Shown in pieces: positions 1 through 10,400 of a stretch of DNA of 64,000 bases. The notes beneath the pieces are model-generated. The model ran no database searches and had not been told where the DNA came from. It saw nothing but the letters and a program-made list of their open reading frames with translations. This DNA is from Pedobacter sp. FW305-3-2-15-E-R2A2 (GTDB taxonomy: Bacteria > Bacteroidota > Bacteroidia > Sphingobacteriales > Sphingobacteriaceae). The stretch spans positions 1,116,001 through 1,180,000 of the forward strand of contig NZ_CP151803.1 of the NCBI RefSeq assembly GCF_038446955.1, written 5' to 3'. Both the position numbers and the translations under genes were made by a program. Position 1 is the stretch's first letter. Every line of letters begins with the position of its first letter.

Positions 1-223
1 TTATGAAACAAACATCACACCTGATTTTTTCGATCTGAAAACCCGTCTTGCAGGAGAAGTTCTTCAGAAATTCTCTAACTACAGGGTGCAATTGGCCATC
101 ATAGGCGAATTCAGTAAATACCCCCGAAAAAGTATCCGGGATTTTATTTATGAAAGCAATAAAGGTAAAATCGTTAATTTTCTGCCGACAGTTGCCGCAG
201 CAAAAGACAAGTTCTTCTATTAA
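1..223 (+). CDS. DUF4180 domain protein, C-terminal part (5' end outside window)
   Basis: An open frame runs from base 2 to the TAA at 221-223 and gives about 73 residues. It contains [12 protein letters not shown], a QKFSNYR stretch and a DFIYESNKG stretch, which fit the end of the DUF4180 family, small proteins of unknown function common in Bacteroidota. The start lies before the window. The next gene, msrA, has its own promoter, so the two are probably separate transcription units. The family name is from memory of its C-terminal motif. Confidence 0.7.
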   Translation, partial: YETNITPDFFDLKTRLAGEVLQKFSNYRVQLAIIGEFSKYPRKSIRDFIYESNKGKIVNFLPTVAAAKDKFFY

Positions 224-232
224 GGATATTTC

Positions 233-264
233 TTTGTCATTTACGTATCGGCAGCGTATCTTTA
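233..264 (+). promoter_or_regulatory. Bacteroidota-type promoter of msrA
   Basis: TTTG at 233-236 and TATCTTTA at 257-264 are 20 bp apart, matching the Bacteroidota -33 TTTG / -7 TAnnTTTG consensus at all but the last base. The expected transcript start is about 15 bases before the msrA ATG at 286. Confidence 0.6.
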
Positions 265-285
265 TTCCATAAAAAAGAAAAGGAT

Positions 286-777
286 ATGGATACTGAAAAA
301 GCAATTCTGGCCGGCGGCTGTTTTTGGGGAGTAGAAGAACTGATCAGGCAATACCCTGGTGTGATTTCAACGGTAGTTGGATATACAGGAGGAGATGTTC
401 CCAATGCAACTTACAGAAACCATGGCACACATGCGGAAGCCATAGAGATCGTATTTGATCCCAAACAATTGTCCTATCGTAAACTTCTTGAATATTTCTT
501 CCAGATTCATAATCCGACAACACGAAACAGACAGGGAAATGATATCGGTACTTCTTATCGTTCTGCTATCTTTTTTATACACGAAACACAACGTGATACT
601 GCAAAGACATTAATCGCAGATATGGAAGCCTCCGGAATCTGGCCGGGACCGATTGTAACGGAAGTTGTTCCGGCAACTGATTTTTGGAATGCCGAAGAGG
701 AACACCAGGATTATTTGCAAAAACAGCCTTATGGATATACGTGTCATTTTGAAAGGCCGGATTGGAAACTATCCTAA
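286..777 (+). CDS. msrA: Peptide methionine sulfoxide reductase A
   Basis: A 163-residue cytoplasmic enzyme that reduces the S-form of methionine sulfoxide in proteins and free methionine, using thioredoxin. The catalytic motif GCFWG is at residues 11-15 with Cys12 as nucleophile. It is followed by the family blocks [25 protein letters not shown] and SYRSAIFF, and AEEEHQDY near the C-terminus. A second cysteine in YTCHFERP near residue 152 may be the resolving one. The length is normal for a stand-alone MsrA; no MsrB domain is fused or adjacent. The start is supported by the promoter ending at 264. Confidence 0.96.
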   Translation: MDTEKAILAGGCFWGVEELIRQYPGVISTVVGYTGGDVPNATYRNHGTHAEAIEIVFDPKQLSYRKLLEYFFQIHNPTTRNRQGNDIGTSYRSAIFFIHETQRDTAKTLIADMEASGIWPGPIVTEVVPATDFWNAEEEHQDYLQKQPYGYTCHFERPDWKLS

Positions 778-850
778 TTCCATCAAATAAACAAATCCAT
801 TACTTTGAACAGCCAGCTGATAAAATACCTTTTGCCTTATAAATAAGATT

Positions 851-1156
851 ATGGTTACTTGTCATTTAAAATATATTATTGATCCTTATCAATTGACGGC
901 TTTTGAAGCGTACGGTAAGAAATGGATAGAATTGGTCAATCGCCTTGGCGGACAGCATCATGGTTATTTCATGCCAAGTGAAGGGGCCAATAACATCGCA
1001 TTTGCACTATTTTCATTTCCAAGCCTGGCTGATTATGAAATTTACAGAAACCGAATGCAAACAGATCCTGAATGTCTGGAAACATTCAGAATTGCTCAGG
1101 AAAACAGGTGCATCATCAGTTATGAGCGTACATTTCTAAAACCTGTATTCGAATAG
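851..1156 (+). CDS. NIPSNAP family protein
   Basis: A 101-residue protein with no signal peptide. The pattern YIIDPYQLTAFEAYGKKW, then GGQHHGYFMPSEG, FALFSFPSLADYEIYR and a final FLKP block is typical of the small bacterial NIPSNAP proteins, which have a ferredoxin-like alpha/beta-barrel fold. No enzymatic role is established for the family in this setting. It lies 73 bp after msrA and could be co-expressed, but an imperfect promoter-like stretch (TTTG at 804-807, TACCTTTTG at 826-834) sits just before it. Confidence 0.8.
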   Translation: MVTCHLKYIIDPYQLTAFEAYGKKWIELVNRLGGQHHGYFMPSEGANNIAFALFSFPSLADYEIYRNRMQTDPECLETFRIAQENRCIISYERTFLKPVFE

Positions 1157-1279
1157 CGGTGTTCAAATGCGGGGCTCCATATCCCGATCGAAATCCCGTA
1201 ACAACAAAACCAGAACTGCGATCAAAAGGAGGAGGAAAATAACCGTTAATAAATAATATCTTCGGATAGATATTTAACC

Positions 1280-1726
1280 ATGAGCGTAAGAAGAATTGCA
1301 AAAAAGTTGTTAAGTCTTGCGGTGGTCATAACTGTTCTGCTCTACGGCTGCTTTTCAAAAGGAAAAGAACCAAAAACGGAGCGTCTCTTTTATCTCGCCA
1401 TCAAGGACAGAGATACTGCATCATTGAGCCTGGAGATTACCGGTACCTTGTTTAAAGGTAAATATGAAATAAATTATCATGGGAGTCATAAAGATTCCGG
1501 CGACGTAAAGGGCAGAATAAAGGGAGATACTTTGCTTGGCGATTACATTTTTCAGCATTATGGAATGGAAAAATGGCACAGGGCGCCGATAGCCTTACTT
1601 AAATGGGAGGAGAAGCTGGTGATGGGAGTGGGGGAAACGGAAACTTTTTTGAGCAAAAGTTATTTTAGAAAAGGTACGGTGATTGATTATGACCATGTAA
1701 AATTCATCTTCCAAAGAACGAAATAG
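1280..1726 (+). CDS. Small lipoprotein of unknown function
   Basis: A 148-residue protein with an N-terminal hydrophobic stretch ending in a lipobox LYGC, so Cys24 is the predicted lipidated residue and the mature protein is membrane-anchored. After it come beta-rich segments (SLEITGTLFKGKYEINYHG, GDVKGRIKGDTLLGDY) that look like a small lipocalin- or META-like beta sheet domain. I do not recognise a named family. A purine-rich stretch lies upstream but not at the usual spacing to the ATG at 1280. The next gene starts 24 bp after the stop. Confidence 0.7.
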   Translation: MSVRRIAKKLLSLAVVITVLLYGCFSKGKEPKTERLFYLAIKDRDTASLSLEITGTLFKGKYEINYHGSHKDSGDVKGRIKGDTLLGDYIFQHYGMEKWHRAPIALLKWEEKLVMGVGETETFLSKSYFRKGTVIDYDHVKFIFQRTK

Positions 1727-1750
1727 TGATTATAGAAGTACCTTAGATTG

Positions 1751-2194
1751 ATGACCATATACAGACTGTTATCCGAAATTCAACTAAAGCATCTGAAAGA
1801 GGGAATAACCATTAACCCGCCTGCTTCTATTCAAAGTATTGAAGCTTTTCAAAGTAAGATCGGCTTCAATTTACCTGCAGATTTTATTGAATTCTACTCA
1901 ACTTGCAATGGCTTCGAATGCGAGGAACACATGTTTAACATCAGGAAATTGGAGGAAATCACAGATTTCGAAAGAGATTATGGAAGCAATTGGTTTCATT
2001 TTTCAGATTATCTGGTCAGCTCTGATTTATGGTCGTTAAGGGTGTTTGAAAACCACTACGAAATATTTAACCTCGGAGAAGTAGAGATCGTATTGACTTC
2101 ATCTTTAAATGAGTTCTTAGAAAGATATCTGAAAGGAGATATTTTTGAACCCGAAGGATTGTACTATTGGCATGAGGAAATAAAATCAAAATAA
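1751..2194 (+). CDS. SMI1/KNR4 family protein
   Basis: About 147 residues from the ATG at 1751; an in-frame TTG three bases earlier is a less likely start. The N-terminal half has the SMI1/KNR4 signature: PPASIQSIEAFQSKIGFNLPAD, then FIEFYSTCNGFE, followed by the ITDFERDYGSNW region. In bacteria such proteins are often immunity proteins to polymorphic toxins, but stand-alone copies also occur. No toxin gene is nearby, so a role cannot be assigned. It ends four bases before the Crp-type regulator, so the two are probably cotranscribed. Confidence 0.8.
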   Translation: MTIYRLLSEIQLKHLKEGITINPPASIQSIEAFQSKIGFNLPADFIEFYSTCNGFECEEHMFNIRKLEEITDFERDYGSNWFHFSDYLVSSDLWSLRVFENHYEIFNLGEVEIVLTSSLNEFLERYLKGDIFEPEGLYYWHEEIKSK

Positions 2195-2198
2195 AAGG

Positions 2199-2738
2199 AT
2201 GGCAGAGGAACAAACTTTCACACTAAACCTAATCAATTCGTTAAAAGCCAGCGGAAAGAAAAGGATCTGCTCCAGAGGGGAATTGTTACTTAAAGAAGGT
2301 GAAATTGAAAAGAACCTATATTACATAGAATCTGGTGCTATACGTGTTTTCTTATTGTCGGCACATGAGGAGCAAACTATTCGGTTGGGCTATGAAGGTT
2401 CAATGATCAACTCTTTGTCCTCTTTTCTTAAGGGAAATCCATCTGAGTTTTATGTGGAAGCCATTAGGAAAACAACCTTAAAAGTATTTTCCAAAGCAGC
2501 ACTCTCTGACATTGTAAATAAAAATATTGAAAGTCTAAACGGATACAATTCCTTATTGGAAACGGTGATTGCACAACAAATGGAGCGGGAGATTGACTTA
2601 CTGACCGTTTCTCCGGCAGAACGCTTGCAAAGGGTACTTCGGCGAAGCCCAAACCTTTTTCAGCACATTCCTTTAAAATATATTGCTGCTTACTTAAGGA
2701 TGACTCCTGAAACATTGAGCCGCATCCGAAATTCTTGA
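2199..2738 (+). CDS. Crp/Fnr family transcriptional regulator
   Basis: A 179-residue regulator. Residues about 20-120 form a cyclic-nucleotide-binding beta roll (RGELLLKEGEIEKNLYYIESGAIRVF). The C-terminal 55 residues form the DNA-binding part, with PAERLQRVL and the helix-turn-helix HIPLKYIAAYLRMTPETLSRIR. The protein stops directly after the recognition helix, so the wing typical of the family is minimal, as in many Bacteroidota homologues of this short type. Nucleotide-binding arginine and serine residues of true CRP are not evident, so the ligand is unknown. It starts four bases after the SMI1-type gene. Confidence 0.88.
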   Translation: MAEEQTFTLNLINSLKASGKKRICSRGELLLKEGEIEKNLYYIESGAIRVFLLSAHEEQTIRLGYEGSMINSLSSFLKGNPSEFYVEAIRKTTLKVFSKAALSDIVNKNIESLNGYNSLLETVIAQQMEREIDLLTVSPAERLQRVLRRSPNLFQHIPLKYIAAYLRMTPETLSRIRNS

Positions 2739-2798
2739 TTTCAATCAAGTTGTATAAAATAGATTCTCTTCATTTTCGCAGAAATAAAACAACCGGAA

Positions 2799-3347
2799 AT
2801 GAAAATAAGCAACGAAGCGTTAATACAGGAGCTTTTAGAAATCACCCAGAAGTCAACCCGTTCAATTAAAAAAATCAGGACCTTACCCATTACCCGGTTG
2901 AAGTACAAAGACAACCAGGAGACATGGAGTGTCTTAGAATGCATTGAGCATTTGAATCTATATGGTGACTTTTACCTTCCTGTTATAGAACAAGCGATTC
3001 TTTCCAATGAGCCATCTAAATTTCCGGGAGTATTTCGTAGCGGCATCATAGGAAACTATTTCGTTAATTTAATTCGCGTTAAGTCCGGAGCAATTAAAAA
3101 GATGTCTGCACAAAAAGAAATGAACCCTTTAAATTGTGATTTAACCATCACTACGATCGATCGGTTTTTAAAGCAACAGCAGCACTTGGAATCATTGCTG
3201 ATACAAGCTAAATCCATTGATCTGGTTAAAGCTAAAACACCGGTTTCAATAACCAGATTATTAAAATTAAGATTGGGTGATACTTTACGGTTCCTGGTAT
3301 ATCATATCGAAAGACATGTCTTACAGGCTGAGCGTATATCTAATTAA
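2799..3347 (+). CDS. DinB superfamily protein
   Basis: A 182-residue cytoplasmic four-helix bundle of the DinB/YfiT type. The likely metal ligands are His51 (VLECIEHLN) and the pair His169 and His173 (LVYHIERHVLQ), the usual spacing in this superfamily. Members include thiol-dependent transferases and many proteins of unknown function. The substrate cannot be read from sequence. It is convergent with the phospholipase C gene, with a long hairpin between them. Confidence 0.82.
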   Translation: MKISNEALIQELLEITQKSTRSIKKIRTLPITRLKYKDNQETWSVLECIEHLNLYGDFYLPVIEQAILSNEPSKFPGVFRSGIIGNYFVNLIRVKSGAIKKMSAQKEMNPLNCDLTITTIDRFLKQQQHLESLLIQAKSIDLVKAKTPVSITRLLKLRLGDTLRFLVYHIERHVLQAERISN

Positions 3348-3360
3348 GGTAACAATGAGA

Positions 3361-3404
3361 ATCTCAACGTTTCTCCCCGGAAATCCAGAGAGAAACGTTA
3401 AGAT
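3361..3404. terminator. Hairpin between convergent genes, likely bidirectional terminator
   Basis: Bases 3361-3375 and 3390-3404 form a 15-bp stem with a single G-T pair around a 14-base loop. It lies between the DinB stop (3347) and the phospholipase C stop (3412). There is no long T-tract, so termination is inferred from position and stem strength. Confidence 0.5.
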
Positions 3405-3411
3405 TGCATCA

Positions 3412-5850
3412 TTAATATTGTCTGCCCATTAAGGGATCCGTAAAGCTTTCTTTAGCATGCTCTGCATGTCCTGCAAATTGCTGACTATACACTTCGTTCT
3501 TTTCCGCTGTTACCGTAAAATCATACCAGCTATGGCTTGCTTTAAGATCGATTGGAATAAAAATCTCCTCCTGATTTTTGTTGAGTACTGCTTTTAGCAC
3601 TGGTTTTTTATAGCTATTGTCCTTTATCGTGAATTTAACCGGGTTGCCTTTGACTAAACGTCTGATGTGTAGCAACACATTCCCATTTACCCGTCTGCCA
3701 TCTTTTTCACTTTGATACTTTAAAGAGATGGCAATTTCAGGATCATGGGCATTACCGGTATACCTGCGGTAAAAGCCATTTGAACTGTAGACTTTTAGAT
3801 CATAAGTTTCGGCATTAAAATCAGCTAATGGCCAGTTGTAGTCAATCGTATCACCTGCATCAACTGTGAAGTTCCAGTTTTTATCCCCACTGTAAACGAT
3901 AAAACCTGCGCCTTTGGAGCGATCACCAAAAAAGGTTTTTCCTGCGCTGAAATCTATCTTAAACTGTTTACCCGCACGATCCAATGCTGCATCTGCATAC
4001 AGTTCATAAGGGATGGCATTTGCAGGTTTAATGCCTGGTTCCTGCTTTGGTAAATTGGGGTTATCCTTTGGATTCTTAAGAATTCCGGCTATAGCTGCCT
4101 TATCCAGATTTTTAAAGTTGCTAGGTAACTTTGCAAATTTAGCCTTGTGAATGCCTTCTAAAAACGGCATTCTTTCCACTGCTTTTGGCAAGGGAATGTG
4201 TTCTCCGTTATACGGTCTGAAAACTGAAGTTAAATCACCACACAAACTTCTTCTCCAGGAGCTAATGTTATCTTCATAGATCTTTTTACCCGTTTTATGC
4301 GTTAGAAAATGCTCCAGAAATTGAATCGACGAAGTATGGTCAAAGGTTTCGGAATTGACATAGCCGCCTCGGGACCAAGGGGAAACCACTACCATTGGCA
4401 CCCTGAAACCTAAGCCTACCGGACTTTCTCTCTTGCTATGCTCGCCTTTATAAATATATTCAGAGCTGCTGTCTAATGATTTTGATATTTTTCCTGCGGC
4501 CGTGTCTTTTGGATTTGGTGCGACAAAAGGGGGTAAATGATCAAAATAGCCATCATTTTCATCGTAAGTAAGGATAAAAATCGTTTTCTTCCATACTTCC
4601 GGATTCTTTGTTAAAATATCTATTGCCTCAGATAAATACCAGGCACCATACCATGGAGCTCCAGGATGGTCGGAGAAGTTGGAGGGGGCCACCAGCCAGG
4701 AAACAGTAGGTAATTTGCCGGCGTCAACATCCGCACGGAATTGATATAATACATCCCCTTTAGGGATTTTGGCCGTTCTTTCAGTACCCTTATCATCATA
4801 GGTCAGGGTTTCCAGCTTATGGAAATCCGGATCATTTCTGTTGGTTACAAAAGCCCTTTTATGGAGGTCAAGTTGTTCCGGACTTAGTTTATCTAAGGTG
4901 TTTACTTCCAGGAAGGCAATTTCTTTGCTTACAAAATCAAGCTTTTCCTGAAGCTTAGCATCTGTCTTTTCTTTCAGTTTGCTTTCCAGCTCTGCCTTGG
5001 CCTTACGCAAATACGTCAGATGCTCCGGATGTCTTTTAACATGATATTGTTTGAAAAACTCCATGTCGTTGTCAGTGAAATTGGAAAGCCAGTCGTCCTC
5101 TTCATTCTCAAAACCTACGCCCACACTCAGCTCATTCTGGTATATCTTCCAGTCTACATCATGTTTCGATAAACGTTCCGGAAAGGTACTCCAGTTTAAG
5201 CGTTCCGAACCATCAATAAATCCGTTCGAGTGATGAGCCATAGAGCTTTCCTCTTGTTTTTCCCTGATCTTACCTGTCCAGAAGAAACAGCGGTTAGGGC
5301 TTGTTCCTGTTAAAACAGAACAAAAATTATGGTCGCATACCGTAAAAGCATCCGCTAAAGAATAGTAAAAAGGAATGTCTTCGCGGTTGTAATAGCCCAT
5401 TGTCAAAGGCATCTCTGCATACTCTTTATTGCCGGATTTTTTCGCTTCCAGCCAACCATCATAACGACCATTGTTCCGGGCATCCACCTGGTTTTCCCAG
5501 GAGTGGGGGAGGGAACTCATCCAGGTTGCCTTGGTGTCTTTAATGTTTAACCTGAATGGGGCATAAGTTTCTCCCTTTTTATTGCTTTGCAGCCATACCG
5601 GATACTGGTTAGGTAAAGTGATGGCTCTCGGATTGTTAAATCCTCTGACCCCTTTAAGGGTACCGAATGCATGGTCAAATGACCTGTTTTCCTGCATCAG
5701 AAACACGACATGTTCTGCATCTAAAAAAGTGCTTCCTATTTTAGGATCGATGGCCATTGCTCTTTGTATTGAGGCTGGTAACATCCCTGCAACGCCAAGG
5801 GCGCCGGTTAATAATGTGGCTTTCTTAATGAAATCTCTTCTGCTTTCCAT
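3412..5850 (-). CDS. plcN: Phosphocholine-specific (non-hemolytic type) phospholipase C
   Basis: An 812-residue phosphoesterase that cleaves phosphatidylcholine-type lipids to diacylglycerol and a phosphorylated headgroup. A Tat signal (SRRDFIKK at residues 3-10, hydrophobic stretch, cleavage after about Ala33) sends the folded enzyme across the inner membrane. The catalytic domain starts with HVVFLMQENRSFDH (Glu54 and Asn55 as metal ligands), followed by the nucleophile-region motif TGTSPNR and a metal-binding TYDENDGYFDH. The C-terminal third holds two beta domains of the DUF756 type, as in Pseudomonas PlcN/PlcH. It lies 73 bp downstream of a SusD gene on the same strand, with a terminator-like hairpin between them. 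Headgroup specificity is not decidable. Confidence 0.93.
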   Translation of the reverse strand: MESRRDFIKKATLLTGALGVAGMLPASIQRAMAIDPKIGSTFLDAEHVVFLMQENRSFDHAFGTLKGVRGFNNPRAITLPNQYPVWLQSNKKGETYAPFRLNIKDTKATWMSSLPHSWENQVDARNNGRYDGWLEAKKSGNKEYAEMPLTMGYYNREDIPFYYSLADAFTVCDHNFCSVLTGTSPNRCFFWTGKIREKQEESSMAHHSNGFIDGSERLNWSTFPERLSKHDVDWKIYQNELSVGVGFENEEDDWLSNFTDNDMEFFKQYHVKRHPEHLTYLRKAKAELESKLKEKTDAKLQEKLDFVSKEIAFLEVNTLDKLSPEQLDLHKRAFVTNRNDPDFHKLETLTYDDKGTERTAKIPKGDVLYQFRADVDAGKLPTVSWLVAPSNFSDHPGAPWYGAWYLSEAIDILTKNPEVWKKTIFILTYDENDGYFDHLPPFVAPNPKDTAAGKISKSLDSSSEYIYKGEHSKRESPVGLGFRVPMVVVSPWSRGGYVNSETFDHTSSIQFLEHFLTHKTGKKIYEDNISSWRRSLCGDLTSVFRPYNGEHIPLPKAVERMPFLEGIHKAKFAKLPSNFKNLDKAAIAGILKNPKDNPNLPKQEPGIKPANAIPYELYADAALDRAGKQFKIDFSAGKTFFGDRSKGAGFIVYSGDKNWNFTVDAGDTIDYNWPLADFNAETYDLKVYSSNGFYRRYTGNAHDPEIAISLKYQSEKDGRRVNGNVLLHIRRLVKGNPVKFTIKDNSYKKPVLKAVLNKNQEEIFIPIDLKASHSWYDFTVTAEKNEVYSQQFAGHAEHAKESFTDPLMGRQY

Positions 5851-5863
5851 TGAATTGTATTGT

Positions 5864-5901
5864 AAAAAAGGATTGATCAGACTAAACTAATCAATCCTTT
5901 T
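5864..5901 (-). terminator. Intergenic hairpin with U-tract after susD (attenuator or terminator)
   Basis: A 12-bp stem (5866-5877 with 5890-5901) and a 12-base loop. Read on the minus strand it is followed by six U residues (complement of 5864-5869). It sits between the SusD stop and the phospholipase C start, so it could end the SusCD transcript or let only part of it continue into the phospholipase gene. Confidence 0.6.
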
Positions 5902-5923
5902 AAAAATTATTATTTGTCGTTAC

Positions 5924-7408
5924 TTATTTTACCCACCAAACTTGCTGGTTGATCTTGTCGTTACCTGCACCGAATTGATTTTCGATGGCTTTGGAAACAT
6001 TGACTCTGTTGTTATCATATTCTGTTTGAGGATAAATCCAACGGAAAGGTACAGCCACACCCTGTGGCCTGCGAAATTCCGGATAACCTGTTCTGAGCTG
6101 GTCGTAGAAAGCGCTCCATCCGGATTGAAAAAATGTCCTCAGATATTTCTGATTAACGATTTGTTCAATTTTTTGTTCAGTGGTGGTGCGGACCGCCAGG
6201 TCATTTATAGGCAGTGCTAAATATTCGTTGGCTTTTTCTTCCGTAAAAAATGCGGCATACCCTTTTACATAGTTCTGATAGAATTTGAAAGAGGCTTTTA
6301 CCCCATTTTTATAATGTAGGTTGGCGTCGCCTGCAATCCAGTTTCTTACCATCGCTTCTGCGATAATGAGCTCCTGCTCTGCATATCCCATTAATACCAG
6401 GGGTTCATTTACCGGGTCGCTTGGAAAGCGGTCGTTCACTTTCGATACTTTTCCTGCTGCAGCTTTGATACTCGTTTCTGCATAAGGAGCTGCGGGATCT
6501 CCACCTTCATAGGAGCTAAAGTCGTCTATCGCTTTACCCGCTTCTTTTGCAATTTTTGTCTGTGTACAATAAAGGAATAAGCGTGGGTCTTTCCTGGCCT
6601 GCAGCTGTTCAATAAAAGTGGCACTCATAAACATTCCGGAACCAAATCCGCTGGAGTTGAATTCAGGATAGCGGTTTCCTTCCTGATCTAAAAATATCAG
6701 TTGACCATCGCCACCAGCTTCTGTTCCCAGAAGAAGGTCGTTTTGCATCACTTGTGCAAATGCTTCTTTCACTTTTAGGTCGGTATCGTTTTCCTTTTTT
6801 GAAAGGGTGATCAGTACTTTCAAGCGGAAAGCATTGATTAATCTACGCCATTTTGTGGCATCACCTTTGTAAATAATATCGCCGGCAATGTTTGCATTAA
6901 TACCTTTGAGCATGGTATTCGCTTCATCCAGTTCTTTAAGGATACCCAAAAATACTGCTTTTTGAGTATCATAAACCGGCGCATAGTCTTTTCCACTTTC
7001 CCCCATCAAGGCTTGCGAATAAGGAATATCCCCAAAGGTCAGGGTTAAATTATAGAAATAATAGGCCCTGAAAAATTTGGCCAGTGCGACATAGGAATTG
7101 TCATTAATTCTCTTCGCTTCTTCGACCATTTTGGTCACATCTCTGAGGTTTGCATAAGGAGCAAAATCTCCTCTTCCCCATTTAAAATACTGGCCTTCGC
7201 TCTCTCCGTCGGTTTGCACCAGCATACGGTTTGCATATAAAGGAGAGGTCCCACCGAAAGCACGGAAGGTATTCCATTCTACTTTTGTCAGCAATAGCTG
7301 AGGATGGGCTTGTGTAGGTTTATTCGGATCTATATTCATGAAATCCTGGTCTTTACATGAGGAGATCAGGAGTGCTCCGGCCAATAAACTATATATTAAT
7401 TTCTTCAT
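5924..7408 (-). CDS. SusD/RagB-type outer-membrane lipoprotein (SusD-like family 2)
   Basis: A 494-residue surface lipoprotein that forms the lid of a SusCD importer. The signal peptide ends in the lipobox ISSC (Cys18). The mature N-terminus has NIDPNKPT, followed by helical TPR-like segments, the ALAKFFRAYYFYNLTLTFGDIPYS block typical of SusD and a C-terminal YPEFRRPQG region. It lies 34 bp after the SusC gene on the same strand, as usual for the pair. No surface glycanase follows. The downstream gene is a phospholipase C, so the substrate may be phospholipid-derived, but that is inference. Confidence 0.93.
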   Translation of the reverse strand: MKKLIYSLLAGALLISSCKDQDFMNIDPNKPTQAHPQLLLTKVEWNTFRAFGGTSPLYANRMLVQTDGESEGQYFKWGRGDFAPYANLRDVTKMVEEAKRINDNSYVALAKFFRAYYFYNLTLTFGDIPYSQALMGESGKDYAPVYDTQKAVFLGILKELDEANTMLKGINANIAGDIIYKGDATKWRRLINAFRLKVLITLSKKENDTDLKVKEAFAQVMQNDLLLGTEAGGDGQLIFLDQEGNRYPEFNSSGFGSGMFMSATFIEQLQARKDPRLFLYCTQTKIAKEAGKAIDDFSSYEGGDPAAPYAETSIKAAAGKVSKVNDRFPSDPVNEPLVLMGYAEQELIIAEAMVRNWIAGDANLHYKNGVKASFKFYQNYVKGYAAFFTEEKANEYLALPINDLAVRTTTEQKIEQIVNQKYLRTFFQSGWSAFYDQLRTGYPEFRRPQGVAVPFRWIYPQTEYDNNRVNVSKAIENQFGAGNDKINQQVWWVK

Positions 7409-7442
7409 CGTTATTTTTTTAATTGTGATCAGGTATTTGCTT

Positions 7443-10400
7443 TTAAAGTTTGATGCCTAGCGAGAAGCCAATAAATCTTGCGGAAGGATCTTGAAGGTTG
7501 TCGTCATCGCCATAATCAGGATCCAATAATGGCATTTTCTTCCACATCAATGGGTTGTAGCTGTAAGCCGAAAGGTGTATTGACTTTAAACTACCTACTT
7601 TAACAATTTTTGCAAGGTCATATCCAACCGATATTCTTCTTAGTTTAAAGAAGGAACGGTCAAAAACATTGGCAAATTTCTTGTTTTCTCCTTCGGTCAC
7701 CCTTGCCTGGTAAGGATAGGTTTGGCTCCAGGTTTGCCAGTTTACTGCGGTTGTATTTTGCTTATAGGTTCGGGTGTCTGACAATACATTTCCGTTTACA
7801 TCTCTTTTAAGCTCACCACCGGTAATGACCACCCCATTGGGTACATATATTGATTTTCCTGCGGCATACTCGGCATCTCTATATTCCACAGAGTTTGGAT
7901 GTTTACCACCCCACCACATTTTCTCGATCGTTACAGAGCGCATTACGCCACCCCATGCACCATCAATATCAATATTGACATCAAAGCCTTTGATCATGAA
8001 TTTGTTTTGCAGGCCCAGGCGCCAGGTTGGATCTTTATGACCAAGGTTTACATTAAAATCGTCTTTTGTAGGAAGGCCCGTATTTGCATCCAGAATCACT
8101 TCTCCGGAAGCACTTTTTTGCCATACCGTTCCATAATAACTATCTGCTCTGTCATTTAATCTCAGGTCTCCGAATCTCTCCTGATTGTTGTACAATTCTG
8201 TAATTCTCCTTACCGAAGTGCTCCAGTTCGCAGCAATGTTCCAGCTGAAGTTTTTGTTTTTTATCGCACTGAAATTACCTACAATCTCCAGACCCTGGGT
8301 TCTGTACTTGTTGCCATTAACCTTGCGTGTCTCGAAACCAGAGGCTTCTGAAGTTTTTAAATTAATGATTTGATTTTCATCAATAACATTATAGAAAGTG
8401 AATTCAAGGCCAACTCTCTTGGCTATTGATGTAGATAAACCAAGTTCGAATGAGCGCGATTGTTCAGGTTTAATATTAGGGTTGATCAGCACTTTTGGAT
8501 AAGTAACTGATGGTGTTGAACCGTAAGTAATGTCTTTGTCATACGTAGAATTTACACCGTATGGATCAAGATCAGTTGATACTTTGGCCCATGAGGTATA
8601 AACCTTCAGATAATCCACAGCTTTTGGCAGTTGGATATAATCAGAAACCATCGTACTCAATGATGCTGACGGGTAAAAGTAAGACCTGTTTTCTTTAATC
8701 AGCGCGGAAGACCAGTCATTTCTACCCGATACATTCAAATAGACGGCATTGAATAAATCGAAGGTTGCTGAAGCGTATACGCTGCGGATGGATTTTTGCT
8801 CTAGTTTATTTGTAGCCTGTACCGGTCCCTGTGTATTGTTTAAGCTGTACACAGCGGGTACGATTAAACCATCACTGGAAGCATATTCCTGTTGAACATC
8901 TCTGTTCAGTGTGGATGCACCTGCGTTTAAAGTGAAGCTCAGGTCTGTGGATATTTCCTTATTATAAGAGGCCAGGAAATCCAGGTCGACATTCATTTGA
9001 GAATTGTTCCACATCTTATAATCACCATTTCTGGAATCGCCATAGTTCATGTAAGATTTAGGACTTTTCATACTTTCAAAAGATTTATTTTCTCTTCCGG
9101 AAGCCCTTGCCTGCAAGCTCAGGCCGGGCATTACCTGCCATCTTAATTTTGCCTGTGCGTTTACCACATTCCTGTTCTGGGCTTGTGCCAGCTCCTGGGA
9201 AGCAAAGTATGGGTTGTTGTACCATGCATAGTTGTAATTGGCTTGTCTGTAGCCCTCCATACCAGGAACGTACATATGGTCTCTCAGGTCTTTTCCATTG
9301 ACATCATCACCCATCCAGATCAGAATGGTATACATGTGGTTTTTAGGACCGTAGCCATAGCGCGGGTAGTTGGGAGAGCTTACTTTGTTATAGGACAATG
9401 TGGCATCCAGCTGAAGGTCTTTGCTCAGGTTGAAGGAGGAATTAAAGTTTGCTCCACCTGTAGTGAGTGAGGTATTGGGTACCTGGCCCCTTTGGAAGCC
9501 ATATTTTCCGGATACATAGAAACGGGCCTTAGCGGTCTTGTACGCCACGGAAAAGTCATTGTTGGTGACGATCCCAGGTCTAAGAAAATCCTTCAGGTTG
9601 TCATGTCTTACCCAATCGGTAGGTACCCTTTCATACTTGGATTTATCGTCATAAATGGTTCCTTTCACATTTCCCCACCAGGCGATTGTTTCTCCGGTTT
9701 GTTTGTTTCTGATTGGGCTGTTCCATTGCGCAATTTTAACACCAGGCTGAAATTTTGGACCCCAGATCATGTCGCCATCTGAAATACCACCATCTTCACC
9801 ATCCCAGAATTCATATTTCCCATTGGAACCATTTCCGTATTCCGTTTGGGTTTTTGGAAAAACGGTAAAACCAGCAGTCACCATATTGTTGGTATTGATG
9901 TTGATTTCCAGCCCGTCTTTTTCAGCGTTTTTTGTAGTGATCAAAATCGCACCGTTTCTACCTCTTGAGCCATATAAAGCAGAGGCTGATGTTCCTTTTA
10001 ATACGTTGATATTGGCAATGTTGTCTCCTGAAACATCAAAAAAGTCCGTTTCCACAGGAATACCATCAATTACAATTAATGGGGTTTTGCCTCTTAAAGA
10101 GAAAGAAGGCGGCTGAAACATACCAGTTGGATTGCTCACGGTTAGTCCTGCAACCTGTCCGGATAACGCATTCCCGATATTCATTGTTTTCGATTCCGAC
10201 AAGACATCCATTTTCACCTCTTGTGTCGCATATCCCAGTTTTTTCTTTTGTTGTTTGATACCGATTGCGGTAACTACGACTTCACCAAGAGTCTTTGAAT
10301 CTTCCTGCAGGACGATGTCTGTGGAAGTCTTTCCGTTAACTGTTATGTTTTGTGAAATATATCCCAGAGAGCTAAAGGACAGGCTGGCATTTGTGGGGGC

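Noticed and set aside
1157..1279. Possible remnant coding sequence before the 1280 lipoprotein (NNKTRTAIKRRRK frame)
   Set aside because: It is short, lacks a start, and could be noise from purine-rich sequence.
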